DNA of 64,000 bases from Calamus simplicifolius (GCA_900491605.1 UESW01004575.1:93480-157479); one strand, 5' to 3'; positions 34,955 through 46,430 are shown, counted from the first letter of the stretch. The notes: generated from the letters alone by a model not told the origin. A program made the numbers and translations.

Positions 34955-35620
34955 TCAGTTGTCTACTCCTTTGAGTCCCTGCACATTTGTGCAAATGTGA
35001 GATCCACATCCAGTATCTAATACCCAGGAACTAGAAGGAGAAAAATTAATCTCTATAACATAAATACCTGAAGAACTGGTCTCATCAGTGTTCTTCTTCT
35101 TCTTTAGATCCTCCAAATACAGTTTGCAGTTTCTCTTCCAATGACCAGGTTCATTGCAAAAGAAACATACACCCTCCTTTGGGACTTTAGCCTTGGGTTT
35201 AGGATTGGGCTTGGGATGAGCATTGGACTTTCCAGCCCTTCCCTTACCCTTTCCTTTTCTTTTCTTTATAAGGCCCTTTCCCTTTTGAACCATTAGAATA
35301 TGGCCAGGCTTGGACTTAATCATATCATATGTTTCCATGTTTTCCAAATCTTTCTGAAGTTCAGAACTCATGGTAGCTAGCATCAAGCATGCAACATCAA
35401 TAGAGTCATTATGATGCTTCTCATAAGCATTCTTTTCAGCTCTAGAAGCATTATCGGCTGGTTCTTCAGGGTGAGATTGATCCAGGACATAAAGCTTCCT
35501 TTCTTGTTTAAGAACAATTCTCAAATTTTGAAACTAGTCAAGGAAATTAGTCACAGTAAGTTTGTCCTTTGTAAGGATTGATCGCAGTGATATAGTAGAA
35601 TTGTTATCATTGTTGGCCAT
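34955..35620 (-). pseudogene. gag, zinc knuckle and protease start of the nested copia; gag internally shortened
   Basis: Starts at ATG 35,620 (MANNDNNSTISLRSI). A Trp-to-stop change lies at 35,533-35,535 in the conserved NFLDWF context, after which the frame is open to 34,955. The knuckle CFFCNEPGHWKRNC is CX2CX4HX4C. Protease opens with SSWVLDTGCGSHI, with catalytic DTG. LENMETYDMI is joined in frame to a Lys/Gly-rich tail (LMVQKGKGLIKKRKGKGKGR). The usual central gag domain of more than 100 residues is missing, so this copy could not have built a normal capsid itself. Confidence 0.85.
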
Positions 35621-36642
35621 CTACAATAAATGCAAAGTTCGTTAAGTATTTTGATTATAAAAAACTCCCACTAAATTAACAACCCTCATTGATAAAATCA
35701 TATTAATTTAGTGAGCTAAGGTCCATATTTATACTCAACTTTAAGTCAGCTTTGGCATGACACTTAAAATTAAGTTTTTTAGGTAGGTAACTCTTACCAA
35801 ATGCAACTCATGCAACTCTTAGAAATTTATGGGATTATGACATCATATGTCTCGGCATGTTTAAATCCCATCTCATGCCATTAGGCCCAAAACCGTTTTG
35901 ATAACCTAATTAAGTTAAACCATTTTTAAACATATGGGTAGCACCATTACCCATCTTGCCTCACTAATGTAACCCAATGTACTTCTACTTTGGTAGAACC
36001 CACATTAAGGTGATAAAAGCCTTGACAAGTGTTCAAATATGGATGGCATGTCAACTTAAGATTTTATGTGAGGGATCTAGATAGATTAATAGATCTCATC
36101 ATGCATTTAGTATCACATACTCATTGATATCATACATAGCATCACATACTTATGAAACATCATACATAGCATCTCATACATGTATATAATAAACATGTCA
36201 TAGTATGACCTTATCAAGATTGATCTTCATAAGCTAATATGAAGATAAATGGTCAATCCTAGGTAATAATGAGCAACACCATAATATCTACTTGACCATC
36301 ATCATGTGCATAGATACCTAGCTCCTCTATCACCATGGTTGGATTGCAGGATTTTAAATGGTTTGCTTTGTCTTCTTGCTTTATTACAATAAATAAACAA
36401 ATACTACTAAAAGTAAAAGAAAAATTATAATGAAAAAAATAGCACACATGCCATATATGTGATAATTACAACCCTTGTAAAAGAATAATAAAAACCTGCT
36501 AATCATATTGGTCACAAGGCCATACCATGCACCATACAAAGCAAAGCAACACGCCATGCAAAATATATCATGTTATCATATAGCATATACATATTGCATT
36601 AAAGAAAATAGGCGTGTTTTTAAAACCAATTAAATTTACAAG
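35621..36642 (-). other. 5' leader of the nested copia
   Basis: About 1.0 kb of non-coding AT-rich sequence between the primer-binding site and gag. No ORF or structure that I can support. Confidence 0.6.
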
Positions 36643-36653
36643 GCGCTCTGATT
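36643..36653 (-). other. Primer-binding site of the nested copia (decayed)
   Basis: Minus-strand reading TAATCAGAGCG resembles TATCAGAGC of initiator-methionine-tRNA sites and sits next to the 5' LTR. Confidence 0.5.
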
Positions 36654-36654
36654 A

Positions 36655-38286
36655 GGTAGTACTGCGGTTCCTAAAATTTGGAGATACAATAAAGTTTCAT
36701 CCTAAAATTTGATTTTATTGATCTCATCAATAAATGTAAGGCTCACATCCGTACCACCATAAACAGCAATTGATAAATCCTTATTGATATGTGAATTCAG
36801 TTCATGTATTAATCTAATTAAGACATCACCAAAATCATATATCAAGATATTAAACACTTTAACCCTCTACAAGTATCCACACACGAACGGATATCAAAAT
36901 GGTTTTGAATGCTAGTTCAACCATTCCATTTTTCACAAAATGAACCCTTATTTTCAAATCTCTATTTTTCCATCTTTAAGGCAAAAGATATGACGCTTCA
37001 AAAGCTCCAATCGACGTGACCTTTCAAATGCCCCAATCGATGTGACCTTTCAAATGCCCCAATCGACGTTACCTTTCAAATGCCCCACAGACTCTAAAAC
37101 GTATATATCGAACATATATACAAGACTGCTAGGAATTTTGGTTAACTAAAATTTTAATTGATATTTATTTAAAACTCCTTTTAAATAATAACAATTTAAA
37201 TCCTTTCCTTAAAAAATAAGGAATATATATTTTTAACCAAAAAAACTTTATGGATTATTTCCTTATCAAATAAGAAAATGTAACAATTTAATTACTTGTC
37301 ACAATTTAAATTACAAATTTAAATTTTCTCAAATTAAACTCGAATCTAAATGACAACTAATTATTATTTATAATTTAAAATAGTCTCATCATTTTAAATT
37401 ATATAGAGAGTAACAAATCATAACCATTATTGTCCATTCTTAGTGTGAGACCCTATAGGTTTAATTAATGTTGGCAGTAGGCCTAAATCATATTTTGAAC
37501 CTATAAGTCATAAGCGGCCTCTAGCAAGACATTATGACTACCCAAGTTAAATGAAAAGCTCATGTTCCGAGACAACCTTAAAGTAGCTATTAACATAATC
37601 CTTTTGTCACATGATATCTTGATATAATATAAGGCATGGATAAAGTCAACCTTATATCTCTCTATCTTTAATTTCTCGAAACCCAATTAGACTGACTAAA
37701 CAAATGATATTGATCTCCATCAATTCATTTGAGCATGGCCATGCATTTCTCAGTCTCAATTATCGAGGGGCCCAGAGATATCTCTCTTATAATAAGAGGG
37801 ACAAATTCCATCTTAATCACTCATATCTCACTACATGATTCTTATTATGTTCAATCATAATCTTTATAATCATCCGGTTAAAGACAATATTTAATTATGT
37901 CAAAACATAATATTCCTCATGTTGAGAGCTATGGCAATCTCAGGTCTAAAGATTTAATGCCACAACTACTAGAGATTAACTTATGACTTTGATCCATGTA
38001 TTAATCTTAAGGCGGGTCTTGTCCAATATTTGTTCTCAATAAATACATATAAATTTGATTTGTATCTCATACACATATTCATCCCATGAATATCAATCAA
38101 ATTTCATACTAATCTTAATTTATTGTTACTCCCACAACATAACCGATTAGGGACATTTAGAATAATTCATAATATTATTCAAGGACATTATTATATAATA
38201 AACATGCAAATTATGATAATAGTAAATATTCATAAATATTCAAAATACCATGTCCATACAATAGGCCTAGGGCACTATTACTAACA
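36655..38286 (-). repeat. 5' LTR of the nested copia (about 1,630 bp)
   Basis: 36,862-38,286 matches the 3' LTR. The part next to the primer-binding site (36,655-36,861) does not. The inner boundary is approximate. Confidence 0.8.
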
Positions 38287-39300
38287 ATGTTTGCAAGTTA
38301 TATGATAGGGGGATAAAAAAGCAACTTATGGCAAAAATCAAGATGGAGAAAAATAGAAGTTTTTCTCTTATTTGCATTACGCAAAGGATGCTGCATGGAA
38401 GATGGAGGTAAATGATGAGTCATGGTTATGGCACAATAGGTTTGGGCACTTAAATTTTCAAAGCTTGAGAAGTCTACATCAAAAGAATATGGTGTATGGT
38501 CTACTAGCAATACATGACAAGGAAAAACCTTGTGAAGGATGTGCACTTGGAAAACAATATAAAGAGGCATTTCCAAAAGAGCATGTATGGAGAGCCAAAG
38601 CACAATTAGAGCTTATTCATACTGACATATGTGGGCCTATGAAAACTCCTTCTCATGTAGGTAACATCTACTTCATTATTTTTATTGATGACTATTCAAG
38701 GATGACATGGGTATATTTTATGAGACATAAATCAGAAGCATTTCTTATCTTTAAGAAGTTTAAAAGCTTGTGAAAAGACAAAGTGGGCTTTATATCAAGG
38801 TGCTGAGAAGTGATAGAGGTGGTGAATACAATTTAAATGAATTTAAGCAATTTTGTGAAGATGATGGTATACAAACACAATTGACTGTTGGTTATACACC
38901 AGAGCAAAATGGAGTTGCAGAAAGAAAGAATCGTACTATTATTGAGTTGTCTAGATCTATGCTCAAAGACAAAGGCCTTCCAAATTCTTATTGGGCAGAA
39001 GCAGTAAATACAATAGTTTATCTGATGAATAGATGTCCAACAAAAGCTCTTCAAAATATGACACCATTTTAAGCCTAGTATGGTAGAAAGCCTTCAGTAA
39101 AGCATTTCAAAATCTTTGGATGTGTATGCTATGCACATATTCCAAAGGAAAGAAGACATAAACTTGATGAAGTAAGTGAAAAATGTATCTTTGTTGGATA
39201 CAGTTCTAAATCAAAAGGTTACAGACTTTTCAGCTTGAAGCAAAATCAAGTGATCATAAGAAAAGATGTTATTTTCAATGAAAAAGTTGCTTGGGATTGG
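38287..39300 (+). pseudogene. Integrase of the permuted copia
   Basis: Resumes after the nested insertion. WLWHNRFGHLNFQSLRSLHQ and CEGCALGKQ (38,426-38,556) form the HHCC zinc module. IHTDICGPM and FIDDYSRMTWVYFMRHKSEA carry the first catalytic Asp, VLRSDRGGEYNLNEF (about 38,800-38,845) the second, and QNGVAERKNRTIIELSRSM (about 38,905-38,961) the Glu. Stops at 38,771-38,773 and 39,070-39,072 and a frameshift interrupt it. The DDE residues remain. Confidence 0.9.
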
Positions 39301-39429
39301 AAGCAAAAGAAAGTTGAAGAAAATATTATTTCTCTAGATGAAGAAATTCATGATGCTCAAAATGAAGAAATAAGGTTGAAGGTTCACCACAAACTACTTC
39401 AAGTTCAAGTCCATCTTCAAGTTCTACTC

Positions 39430-40470
39430 CTATAAAAATGAGAAGGTTAAGTGACATTTATGCTTCTTGTAATTTCTGCATGATTGAGCCTGAAACTTAT
39501 GAAAATGCTATGCATAAAGAAGTGTGGAACAAAGCAATGCAGGAAGAAATCAATATGATTGAGAAGAACAAAACTTGGAAATTAGTGAAGAAACCAAGTG
39601 ATAAGGAAGTCATTGGTTTGATGTGGATCTACAAAATAAAACACAATTCAGATGGCACTATTAAAGACAAAGCAAGATTAGTAGCAAAGGGATACTCTTA
39701 ATTACATGGTATTGATTATCAAGAAACTTTTGCACCAGTTGCTAGATATGATACAATTAGAACTCTTATTTCTATAGCAGCTAATAAAAGTTGGAAACTA
39801 CATCAATTAGATGTAAAGTCTGCATTCTTGAATGGAGTATTAGAAGAAGAAATTTATGTTGAACAACCTCAAGGATTTATCATCAAAGGTCAAGAAAATA
39901 AGGTATACAAGTTGAAGAAAGCATTATATGGGCTGAAGCAAGCACCCAGAGCATGGTCCTTTCAAATTGACACCTACTTTAATGAAAAAGGTTTTCTAAA
40001 AAGTCCAAGTGAACCAACACTTTATGTGAAGAAGCAAGGTAATGATATTCTCATTGTCTCTCTTTATGTTGATGATTTAATTATTACTGGTAACAATGAG
40101 AATATGATCTTGACTTTCAAAAGTGATATGATGAGAAGATATGAAATGAATGATATGGGTTTGCTTCATTATTTTTTGGGAATTGAAATAAGTCAAAGAA
40201 AAGATAGTATATTTATCAGTCAAAAGAAGTATGTAGAAGGCATTCTCAAAAAAAAATTCAACATGGAAAATTGCAATAGTGTGGAAACATCTTTTGTGGT
40301 AAATGATAAGTTGATGAAAGAAGATGAAAGTGGTGAAGCAAATGCATAATTATATAGAAGCATTATTGGAAGCTTATTATATCTAACAATTACAAGGCCA
40401 GACATAATGTTTGCATCAAGTTTACTTTCCATATTTATGCAAAAGCCAAGTAGTATTCACTTTGGATAAG
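39430..40470 (+). pseudogene. Reverse transcriptase of the permuted copia
   Basis: KAMQEEINMIEKNKTWKLV, then KARLVAKGYS and a stop at 39,699-39,701. The frame continues with HQLDVKSAFLNGVLEEEIYV and KLKKALYGLKQAPRAW. SLYVDDLIITGNN at about 40,061-40,099 holds the catalytic YVDD. MGLLHYFLGIEISQ and YVEGILKKKFNMENC follow. Stops at 40,347-40,349 and about 40,467 complete the damage. Long stretches remain open, so decay is moderate. Confidence 0.92.
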
Positions 40471-41018
40471 CAAAAAGAGTCTTGAGATACATCAAAGGTA
40501 CTAAATATTATTGGATCATATATGAAAGAAACAAGATGATATGATGAAATTAGTTGGGTTTTGTGATAGTGATTGTGCTGGAAGTATTGATGACATGAAA
40601 AGCACATCAGGATATGCATTCTTTTATGGATCAGTATCATATCTTGGGCATCCAAGAAGCAAGATACAGTGGCATTATCTTCTTCTGAAGCTAAATATAT
40701 TTCAACAACTTTGGCAGCATAACAAATAATTTGGTTGAGAAGGATACTTGAAGATATGGGTGAAAAGCAAGCAGAAGCTACTACTCTGCTATATGACAAA
40801 AATCTACTATTTCTATGACAAAGAATCCTATATATCACAGCCGCACCAAACATATCAAAATCAAGTACCATTTCATTAGAGATGTGGTAGAAGAAAAAGA
40901 AATTGAAGTCAAGTATGTGAAGACTGAAGATCAAATTGCAGACATCTTCACCAAGGCACTACCCAAGGAGAAATTCATTCACTTTAGAGATCTCATGGTA
41001 TCCAAGAACAACCATTAA
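40471..41018 (+). pseudogene. RNase H and pol end of the permuted copia
   Basis: KLVGFCDSDCAGSIDDMKST at about 40,548-40,607 holds the first RNase H Asp. A frameshift within the SKKQ...VALSS region follows near 40,650. The end is open again with SRTKHIKIKYHFIRDVVEEK and IADIFTKALPKEKFIHFRDL, and stops at 41,016-41,018. Confidence 0.88.
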
Positions 41019-41025
41019 AGGGGAG

Positions 41026-41299
41026 TGTTAAAAGATAATGGTTGTTAGTTTGTTAGTATTTTATTTTATTTTATTTAGTCTGAGTTAGTTTTTTAAATAA
41101 TGAGCCTATCTTTTTTATGATTTGATAGGATAGCCTTAGATGGATAAGATCATAAGAGGATTATGCTTATCCGTAGAAACAAAAAATAATATTTATATGG
41201 TGATGTGCTTAATGAAACGTAATAGATCAATTTTATTCTCGAGAGAAAACCCTTCTTCTACTTTGATTTCTCTTCTCAAAATAATCTGAGTTGAAAACA
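41026..41299 (+). repeat. Single LTR of the permuted copia, 274 bp
   Basis: TGTTAAAAGATAATGG to GTTGAAAACA, with TGTT/AACA ends. The polypurine tract TAAAGGGGAG (41,016-41,025) precedes it and a primer-binding site follows 13 bases later. It therefore sits between the 3' end of pol and the 5' leader, as in a one-LTR circle. No second LTR of this type is seen in the window. Confidence 0.9.
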
Positions 41300-41312
41300 A
41301 CCCCAAAAAAAT

Positions 41313-41328
41313 TGGTATCAGAGCCTGG
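41313..41328 (+). other. Primer-binding site downstream of the copia LTR
   Basis: TGGTATCAGAGCCTGG, a good match to the initiator-methionine-tRNA site. Confidence 0.9.
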
Positions 41329-41870
41329 TTCCCCGACGAAGAAACGAAGATCTTGCTTTCCCGTCGACGAAGTACTTTCCTTCCACGCGTAAGGTTCTTT
41401 CATCTACAATTTCCTCTTTCCAAAGTAAAAAAAAAAAAATTCGGTGACGTTGAGGAAGCCGTCGAGATTCCGCACGAGCATAGGGAAGAAGCCCCGTTTT
41501 TCTTCCGTTTTCGAATCCCACTTGGTGTCAGGGTCCAATGAGTGGATCTTTGGAGAAAAAGTAGAAAAGGAAAACCTATGTGAAGACAAAGAAAAAAGAA
41601 GTAGCCAGGAGCGGTGATCAGAAGATGATCAAAGACACAAAGACGAAAAAAAGAAGAAAGTTATATCGTCTCAGGTCTTCCGTTCAAGAAGCGGTGAAGA
41701 CAAGACGAAAGGGCACGGTCGTTCAAGAAGCCATGAAGAAAAAAAAATTATTACAAAAAAAAAATTCATGGCAACCCCAAGCAATATTAGTATGAATATT
41801 CATCAACCTTCTATCCCTATTTTTGATGAAAAATTATAATTATTGAAGCATCAAGATGAAAACACTTTTT
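41329..41870 (+). pseudogene. 5' leader and gag start of the permuted copia
   Basis: After about 440 bases of leader, ATG at 41,768 opens MATPSNISMNIHQPSIPIFD, a typical copia gag N-terminus. After a stop and frameshift the reading continues IKMKTLF up to about 41,870 and then ends abruptly. In related elements the next residues correspond to the SQ-x-WDLV stretch, which is what the left end of this insertion begins with at 29,084. Confidence 0.8.
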
Positions 41871-41984
41871 ATTTTAGTTTTAGACTGCTCTGCCTTCAAA
41901 TGTCTTCCCTTTGAATAAAGAGATTCACTAACAATAATTAGTACAATAAGAAGGATGCAAGAAGAGAAATGATACTTGACAGCC

Positions 41985-41986
<2 letters not shown>

Positions 41987-42017
<31 letters not shown>
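41987..42017. repeat. (GA)n microsatellite
   Basis: About 15 GA units, also present but shorter in the paralogous copy near 62,860-62,877. Confidence 0.95.
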
Positions 42018-42018
<1 letters not shown>

Positions 42019-42272
42019 AAATCAATGGAGGTCTTGGAAGAGAAGGCAAGATTGGCATCTTCATTCCCATCTCTGGGCTATTTATCGTTGCAAAAAGAGT
42101 CCTTGGGTTACTATTCCCACTACCATAACAGGAATAATAAAGTGGAAATGAGAGTTAAAAGAGTGGACGGTATGATCTTGCAAAAGTCTTTTTCCATTCA
42201 ATCTTTCAAAGGTTTTTCGAATGGAAGCTTAGCTAACCAGTAGACCAATTTTTAGATGCCCCGTTCATTCTA

Positions 42273-42437
42273 AAAAAAAGCCTTGTTGCACTGTATGTGA
42301 TGCAGCAAAACTGCACTGTATGCAGTGATTAGCGACGCATTTGTGCGCATGTGTCAAAAGCAAATAAAACATTTTTGTTTCTAACATGCATGTACGCCGC
42401 ACATGAATCATCATGTGCAGTGCAACAAGACTTTTCC
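42273..42437. mobile_element. Mutator-like MITE, 165 bp
   Basis: Termini AAAAAAAGCCTTGTTGCACTG and CAGTGCAACAAGACTTTTCC form an inverted repeat of about 20 bases with few mismatches. Identical 9-bp duplications TTCATTCTA lie at 42,264-42,272 and 42,438-42,446. A 9-bp duplication is characteristic of Mutator-like elements. There is no coding capacity. Confidence 0.85.
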
Positions 42438-42789
42438 TTCATTCTATTTCCACTTTAGGTCACATGCCATAAGGATGTAAATTAAGATTTTGTTGTGCTT
42501 CCAAGCAGTTAGCAGTAATGGGGCTTGAGATGCCTCTTTTGTCATGCAAAACTGTGAAAGTAAAGCAAAGAATGGCCCCTGGTTGATTCGAGGAAACCAT
42601 ACTCTAGCATTGATGCTCATGTAGAGTGGTGCATTGGGAACTCCCATATTACTAACTTATCAAGCATTCCTCTTACTTCGTCAACTCTCCGATACTAAAG
42701 AAAAGTGAGGCATAAAATATCCATAATTGCTGATTAAAGAAACAACCTCAACCACAAACTCTTTATACTGCAGATACTACATGACGTTG

Positions 42790-43980
42790 GTAACAATTGA
42801 ATGACATACTTAATGTAATATCTCAGTATATACCTGCTATATTCTACTACTAAATAAGCAGTTATTCATGGATCACTCTGTTTTTTAGTAAGGTAGATGG
42901 GTCCATGGGAAATACAATATCTACAAGGGAATCCATAAATTGGAGTTGTCTATATGGATTGTAGAATTAAAATTGCAATTGGACTGCCAGCTTGTTGAAA
43001 TACACCGACTTTATGTGGTGATTAATTAGGACTGCATTATTGCATCAATCACCTTAAGATCCTCTCATTGTGTATTGATTTGAACTCCAATTATTTGTTT
43101 TAATAAAAGGCAATATTGCATTGCAATGCTCCACCAAATATAATGATTCTTAAGCTTATTCGCACCATTCTTTTCTGATTGTAATCAAAGCTGTCTGATT
43201 AGACCTCAAAGACCTAAGAAAGATCAGTTCTTTTATTTTTTTCTAGCTACATAGGCTAGAGTACGAAAGTTAAATTTTTTTGATTATTTAAAAGTCTCAT
43301 AAAATATATAAAAAAAGATTTTATATTTTATTCTTGTTTGATTAAATGAAGTAAAGTAAATCTTCACAAACCTTTCTATTTGAAGGTTAACAATTATTGC
43401 TATTAGCGAGTTTGGGAAGATATTAAAAATCTTTCTAAACTCTTTCTTTTTCATTTAAAAAACTTCAAATGCAATATTCTTTTTTATTTTTCTTTTCTTT
43501 TCTCTTCAAACTATTCTTCCAAATAAGCCCCAAGGCACTATTATAAGCACCAAAAAAATGTGAGAATTCTAGTCCAACATTCTCCCCACTAGGCTTAAAG
43601 TAGATTTTATTGAACGGTTGCCCTGAGAGACCAATTATAATTTTGGTGGACAATTTGCTTTTCACCCAACATCCCTTGGAACAACAAAGCCCTCATGTTT
43701 TTAATATTGGAAACCTAACAATAATGGTTATGATGACCAACGATAAAGCATAAGATTGAGTCTGATTATGGTTGGTTGACAAACCTACATTCCCTCCAAA
43801 ACATCTTCAACCAAGGAAGGCCTTATACTTTAAATAATAGAGATATTGTCATGATCCCAACCACGACATATATATGCTAGGCACGTGAAATGACACATAT
43901 ATTGCATGGATATAAATCCAATATATATATATATATAAGTCTATTTTTTAACAATTTTAAATTTAATAGTGTTAAGTTCA
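42790..43980. repeat. Local repeat R, copy 1
   Basis: Collinear with 45,430-46,430. Anchors: CAATTGAATGACATAC with TTAATGTAATAT near 42,795/45,443, TTTGTTTTAATAAAA (43,096/45,951), CACTAGGCTTAAAGTAG (43,587/46,197) and GTTTTTAATATTGGAA (43,696/46,306). No coding signal. Confidence 0.75.
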
Positions 43981-45330
43981 AATACATAATGAAAATCTAT
44001 ATTTATGCTAGAGATATATGACTCCATAGATACTCATTTTAGTGAGTAACTAGTAAAAGAGATGAAGGCTTGATAGAAAAACAAGATTAATTTGAGAATT
44101 AATTGAAATACCAAGGAAAGCCATTAGTTGTAGATGGGTCTTCAAGCTAAACAAAAAGGATAAGAATGAAATTGTTTAAAATTAGAAAGGCCAATTGATA
44201 GTAAAAGGTTATGCTCAGAAGTCATTAATTTTAAGAGAATTTTTTCTTCAATTATTTGTTTAAGTACTATTTTTGTGTTGTTAAGCATGATGGCTGTTTT
44301 TGATTTGGAACTTAAGCAACTAGATTTGAAAACAACTTTTTTGTAGGAAAATCTTGATGAGGTGATATAGATAACCCGATTTGATGGCTTTGTTGAAGAA
44401 ACTAAAAAGCATTTAATTTGTTAGTTGAAGAGAACACTTTATAATTTGAAATAAGTGTCAAGGTACTAGTATGAGTGATTTCATTCCTTCTGTGTGTGCT
44501 TGGATTCTGAGCAATGTGATGTTTACCATTATGCCTATTTGTGGATATGGTAATGGTAAATTTATTATCTTATTGTTATATATTGATAATATGATAGCTG
44601 TAGGTACTTACTAGCAGAGATGCTATAAAAACATTGGAAGCTTAGTTAGCTAGGAAGTTTGATGCGAAAGATTTGAATGCTTAAATCAGATATTTGGGAT
44701 GACTATGCTTGAAGATACGACGGAAATTTAGATAACTCAAAAGAATTATGTTGAGAGGATTTTCCATGGTTTCAATAGGTAGAATATCAAACCAGTCAAT
44801 AGAAAATCCGTTATATTATGGATCCTTGCACAATGTCTCACCATAAAAGATAATCAAAAATATTTCTTCGAGTATAAAATTTTATTGACTGATGTCTTGC
44901 AACTAAAATTCTAAGGACCCACTCCTAATTCATTTATGTGAAATTCTATTGTTCTAGAAAAATAATTAATATATTAAATGTACCTTTTTTTAAGTAGCTA
45001 AACAGAATTTGAAAATATTCGAACGCTAGATCTTAGATAGAAACTAAGTAAATTATCATAAAAAGATTTAAAATCAAGTAAAGTAATCTTGATACATTTA
45101 GTTTTGGTTTGCTCTAACATTGGTTTAAATGAGAGATCATGCACATGCATCATTCAAATTTAAGTTTGGACTATTCTTAAATATATTGCCCAATTATTGC
45201 AAAAGGCTCGAGCCGGCTGCTATGCTCATTCATTCCCACATATCCGGATCAAAAAGCCACTTGCCTGGTGAAGTTGCTGCCAATTAAGGGTAGATTCTAA
45301 TCCTCCCATGATTCTGTTTCTAAGGCAAAG
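43727..45330 (+). repeat. Duplicated block P, copy 2, with dead copia RT
   Basis: Second copy of the sequence at 7,395-10,835. It keeps part of the copia RT reading (VFDLELKQLDLKTTFL near 44,297; RKFDAKDLN-like text near 44,655) with many stops. It jumps at about 44,810-44,935 to sequence that lies 2 kb further on in copy 1, so an internal segment has been deleted here or inserted there. Confidence 0.75.
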
Positions 45331-45429
45331 TTGTAACCTTTCGTTGCCTTTTGCAATTGACACGACTTTAATATATGCGCAAAAATATAAGTTGTCAGAA
45401 TTATGATTCTTAAGACTACATATGCTGTA

Positions 45430-46430
45430 TGACAGTTGGTGACAATTGAATAGCATATTTAATGTAATATATCAGTATATAGCTACTATATCCTATGCCT
45501 AAATAAACAATTATTCATGAAACACTCTGTCTTTTGGTGAAGTTAAGTATCAATGAGGGAATTCATGAATTGGAGTTGCCTTGCAACATTGCAAATTCAT
45601 TTGCGGGTTCATTTAATTTGTTATCTAATTAAATTCATATAATTTTAAAAACTCAAGTCGAAATTAATTGATAAATAAATTTAAGTTATAACCTTTCAAT
45701 TTTTTTTCTTTTATCCAATATGAAACTAGTTCATGATATTATAATCTTTTTTTTTAGATGTTTTTTTCGTTGCACGATACAAATTAACTTATCAGAATCT
45801 ATCTCGATCGAGATTATTGGTATTGCAAAGATCTTCTTCTCATCATTTTATGAATAATTCTTTTTTTTCATCAACTTTTGCATATTTGAATCAGTTCTGA
45901 CACCAAACATATTTAGATTCTTATCATGTATTATTTTGAGCTTTGATTTTTTGTTTTAATAAAAAGTAATGCATTGTATTGCTCCACCGAGATGCAATGA
46001 TTCTTAAGCTTATTGGCATCGTTCGATTGAATCAAAACTGTTCGGTTAGACCTCAAAGGCCGTAAGAAGGATCGAGTATTTTTTTTTATTATTTTTTTCC
46101 TTCCATCCAGATGGGATGGAGTACGAGTCTCGTGACCTCTAAGGCACCATCACATGCACCACCCAGAAATATGGATTCCTTGTCCAATGTGCTTCCCACT
46201 AGGCTTAAAGTAGTTTGTATTGGATGGTTGCCATGAGAGGCCAATTGTAATTTGGATGGACAACCTGGTTTCCACCCGACATCCCTTGATCAACAAAGTC
46301 CTTGTGTTTTTAATATTGGAATGTTCCCAACCCATGACATGAGTTGAGCCTTGATATGGCCCAAAAAAAATATGCAAAGCTTATATTTTTGATAAATTTT
46401 AATTTAACAATAACATAAATTTTATTAAAA
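45430..46430. repeat. Local repeat R, copy 2
   Basis: See copy 1 at 42,790-43,980. The two are direct repeats about 2.6 kb apart and diverged by many small indels. Confidence 0.75.

Larger units (their letters stand above)
30278..38286 (-). mobile_element. Nested Ty1/copia retrotransposon, 8,009 bp, minus strand
   Basis: Ends TGTTGGG and CTAACA are flanked by the identical duplication ATGTT at 30,273-30,277 and 38,287-38,291. LTRs lie at both ends, with the minus-strand order gag, protease, integrase, RT, RNase H between them. The polypurine tract (as ATCTCCCACTTGC) lies at 31,946-31,958 and a weak primer-binding site near 36,643-36,653. Only a few stops interrupt the coding, so it is younger than its neighbours. 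It split the protease region of the permuted copia. Confidence 0.93.
29084..41870 (+). mobile_element. Circularly permuted Ty1/copia element with nested insertion
   Basis: Parts run in the order mid-gag, zinc knuckle, protease, integrase, RT, RNase H, polypurine tract, one 274-bp LTR, primer-binding site, leader, gag start. The left end opens inside gag at SQKVWDLVKNGYEDP (29,084-29,128). The right end stops just before that point, after IKMKTLF (about 41,850-41,870). Flanks at both ends match uninterrupted sequence at 62,650-62,800. Without the nested 8.0-kb copia it is about 4.8 kb, one internal region plus one LTR. This is expected if a one-LTR circle was opened in gag and captured. No LTR-type target duplication is present at these ends. 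Confidence 0.75.
41871..42790. repeat. Duplicated block Q, copy 1, right part
   Basis: Collinear with 62,760-63,066. Anchors: GGATGCAAGAA near 41,954/62,829, the GAGAGA tract, TCTTGGAAGAGAAGGC (42,034/62,902) and ACTAAAGAAAAGTGA near 42,695/62,997. The MITE at 42,273-42,437 is absent from copy 2. Confidence 0.8.

Noticed and set aside
278..41328. tRNA genes at the TGGTATCAGAGC sites
   Set aside because: Only the short complement of a tRNA 3' end is present. There is no cloverleaf, so they are primer-binding sites.
29084..41870. Ordinary copia element with two LTRs nested around another copia
   Set aside because: Only one LTR of this family is present, and primer-binding site and gag start lie downstream of it, which a normal insertion cannot give.
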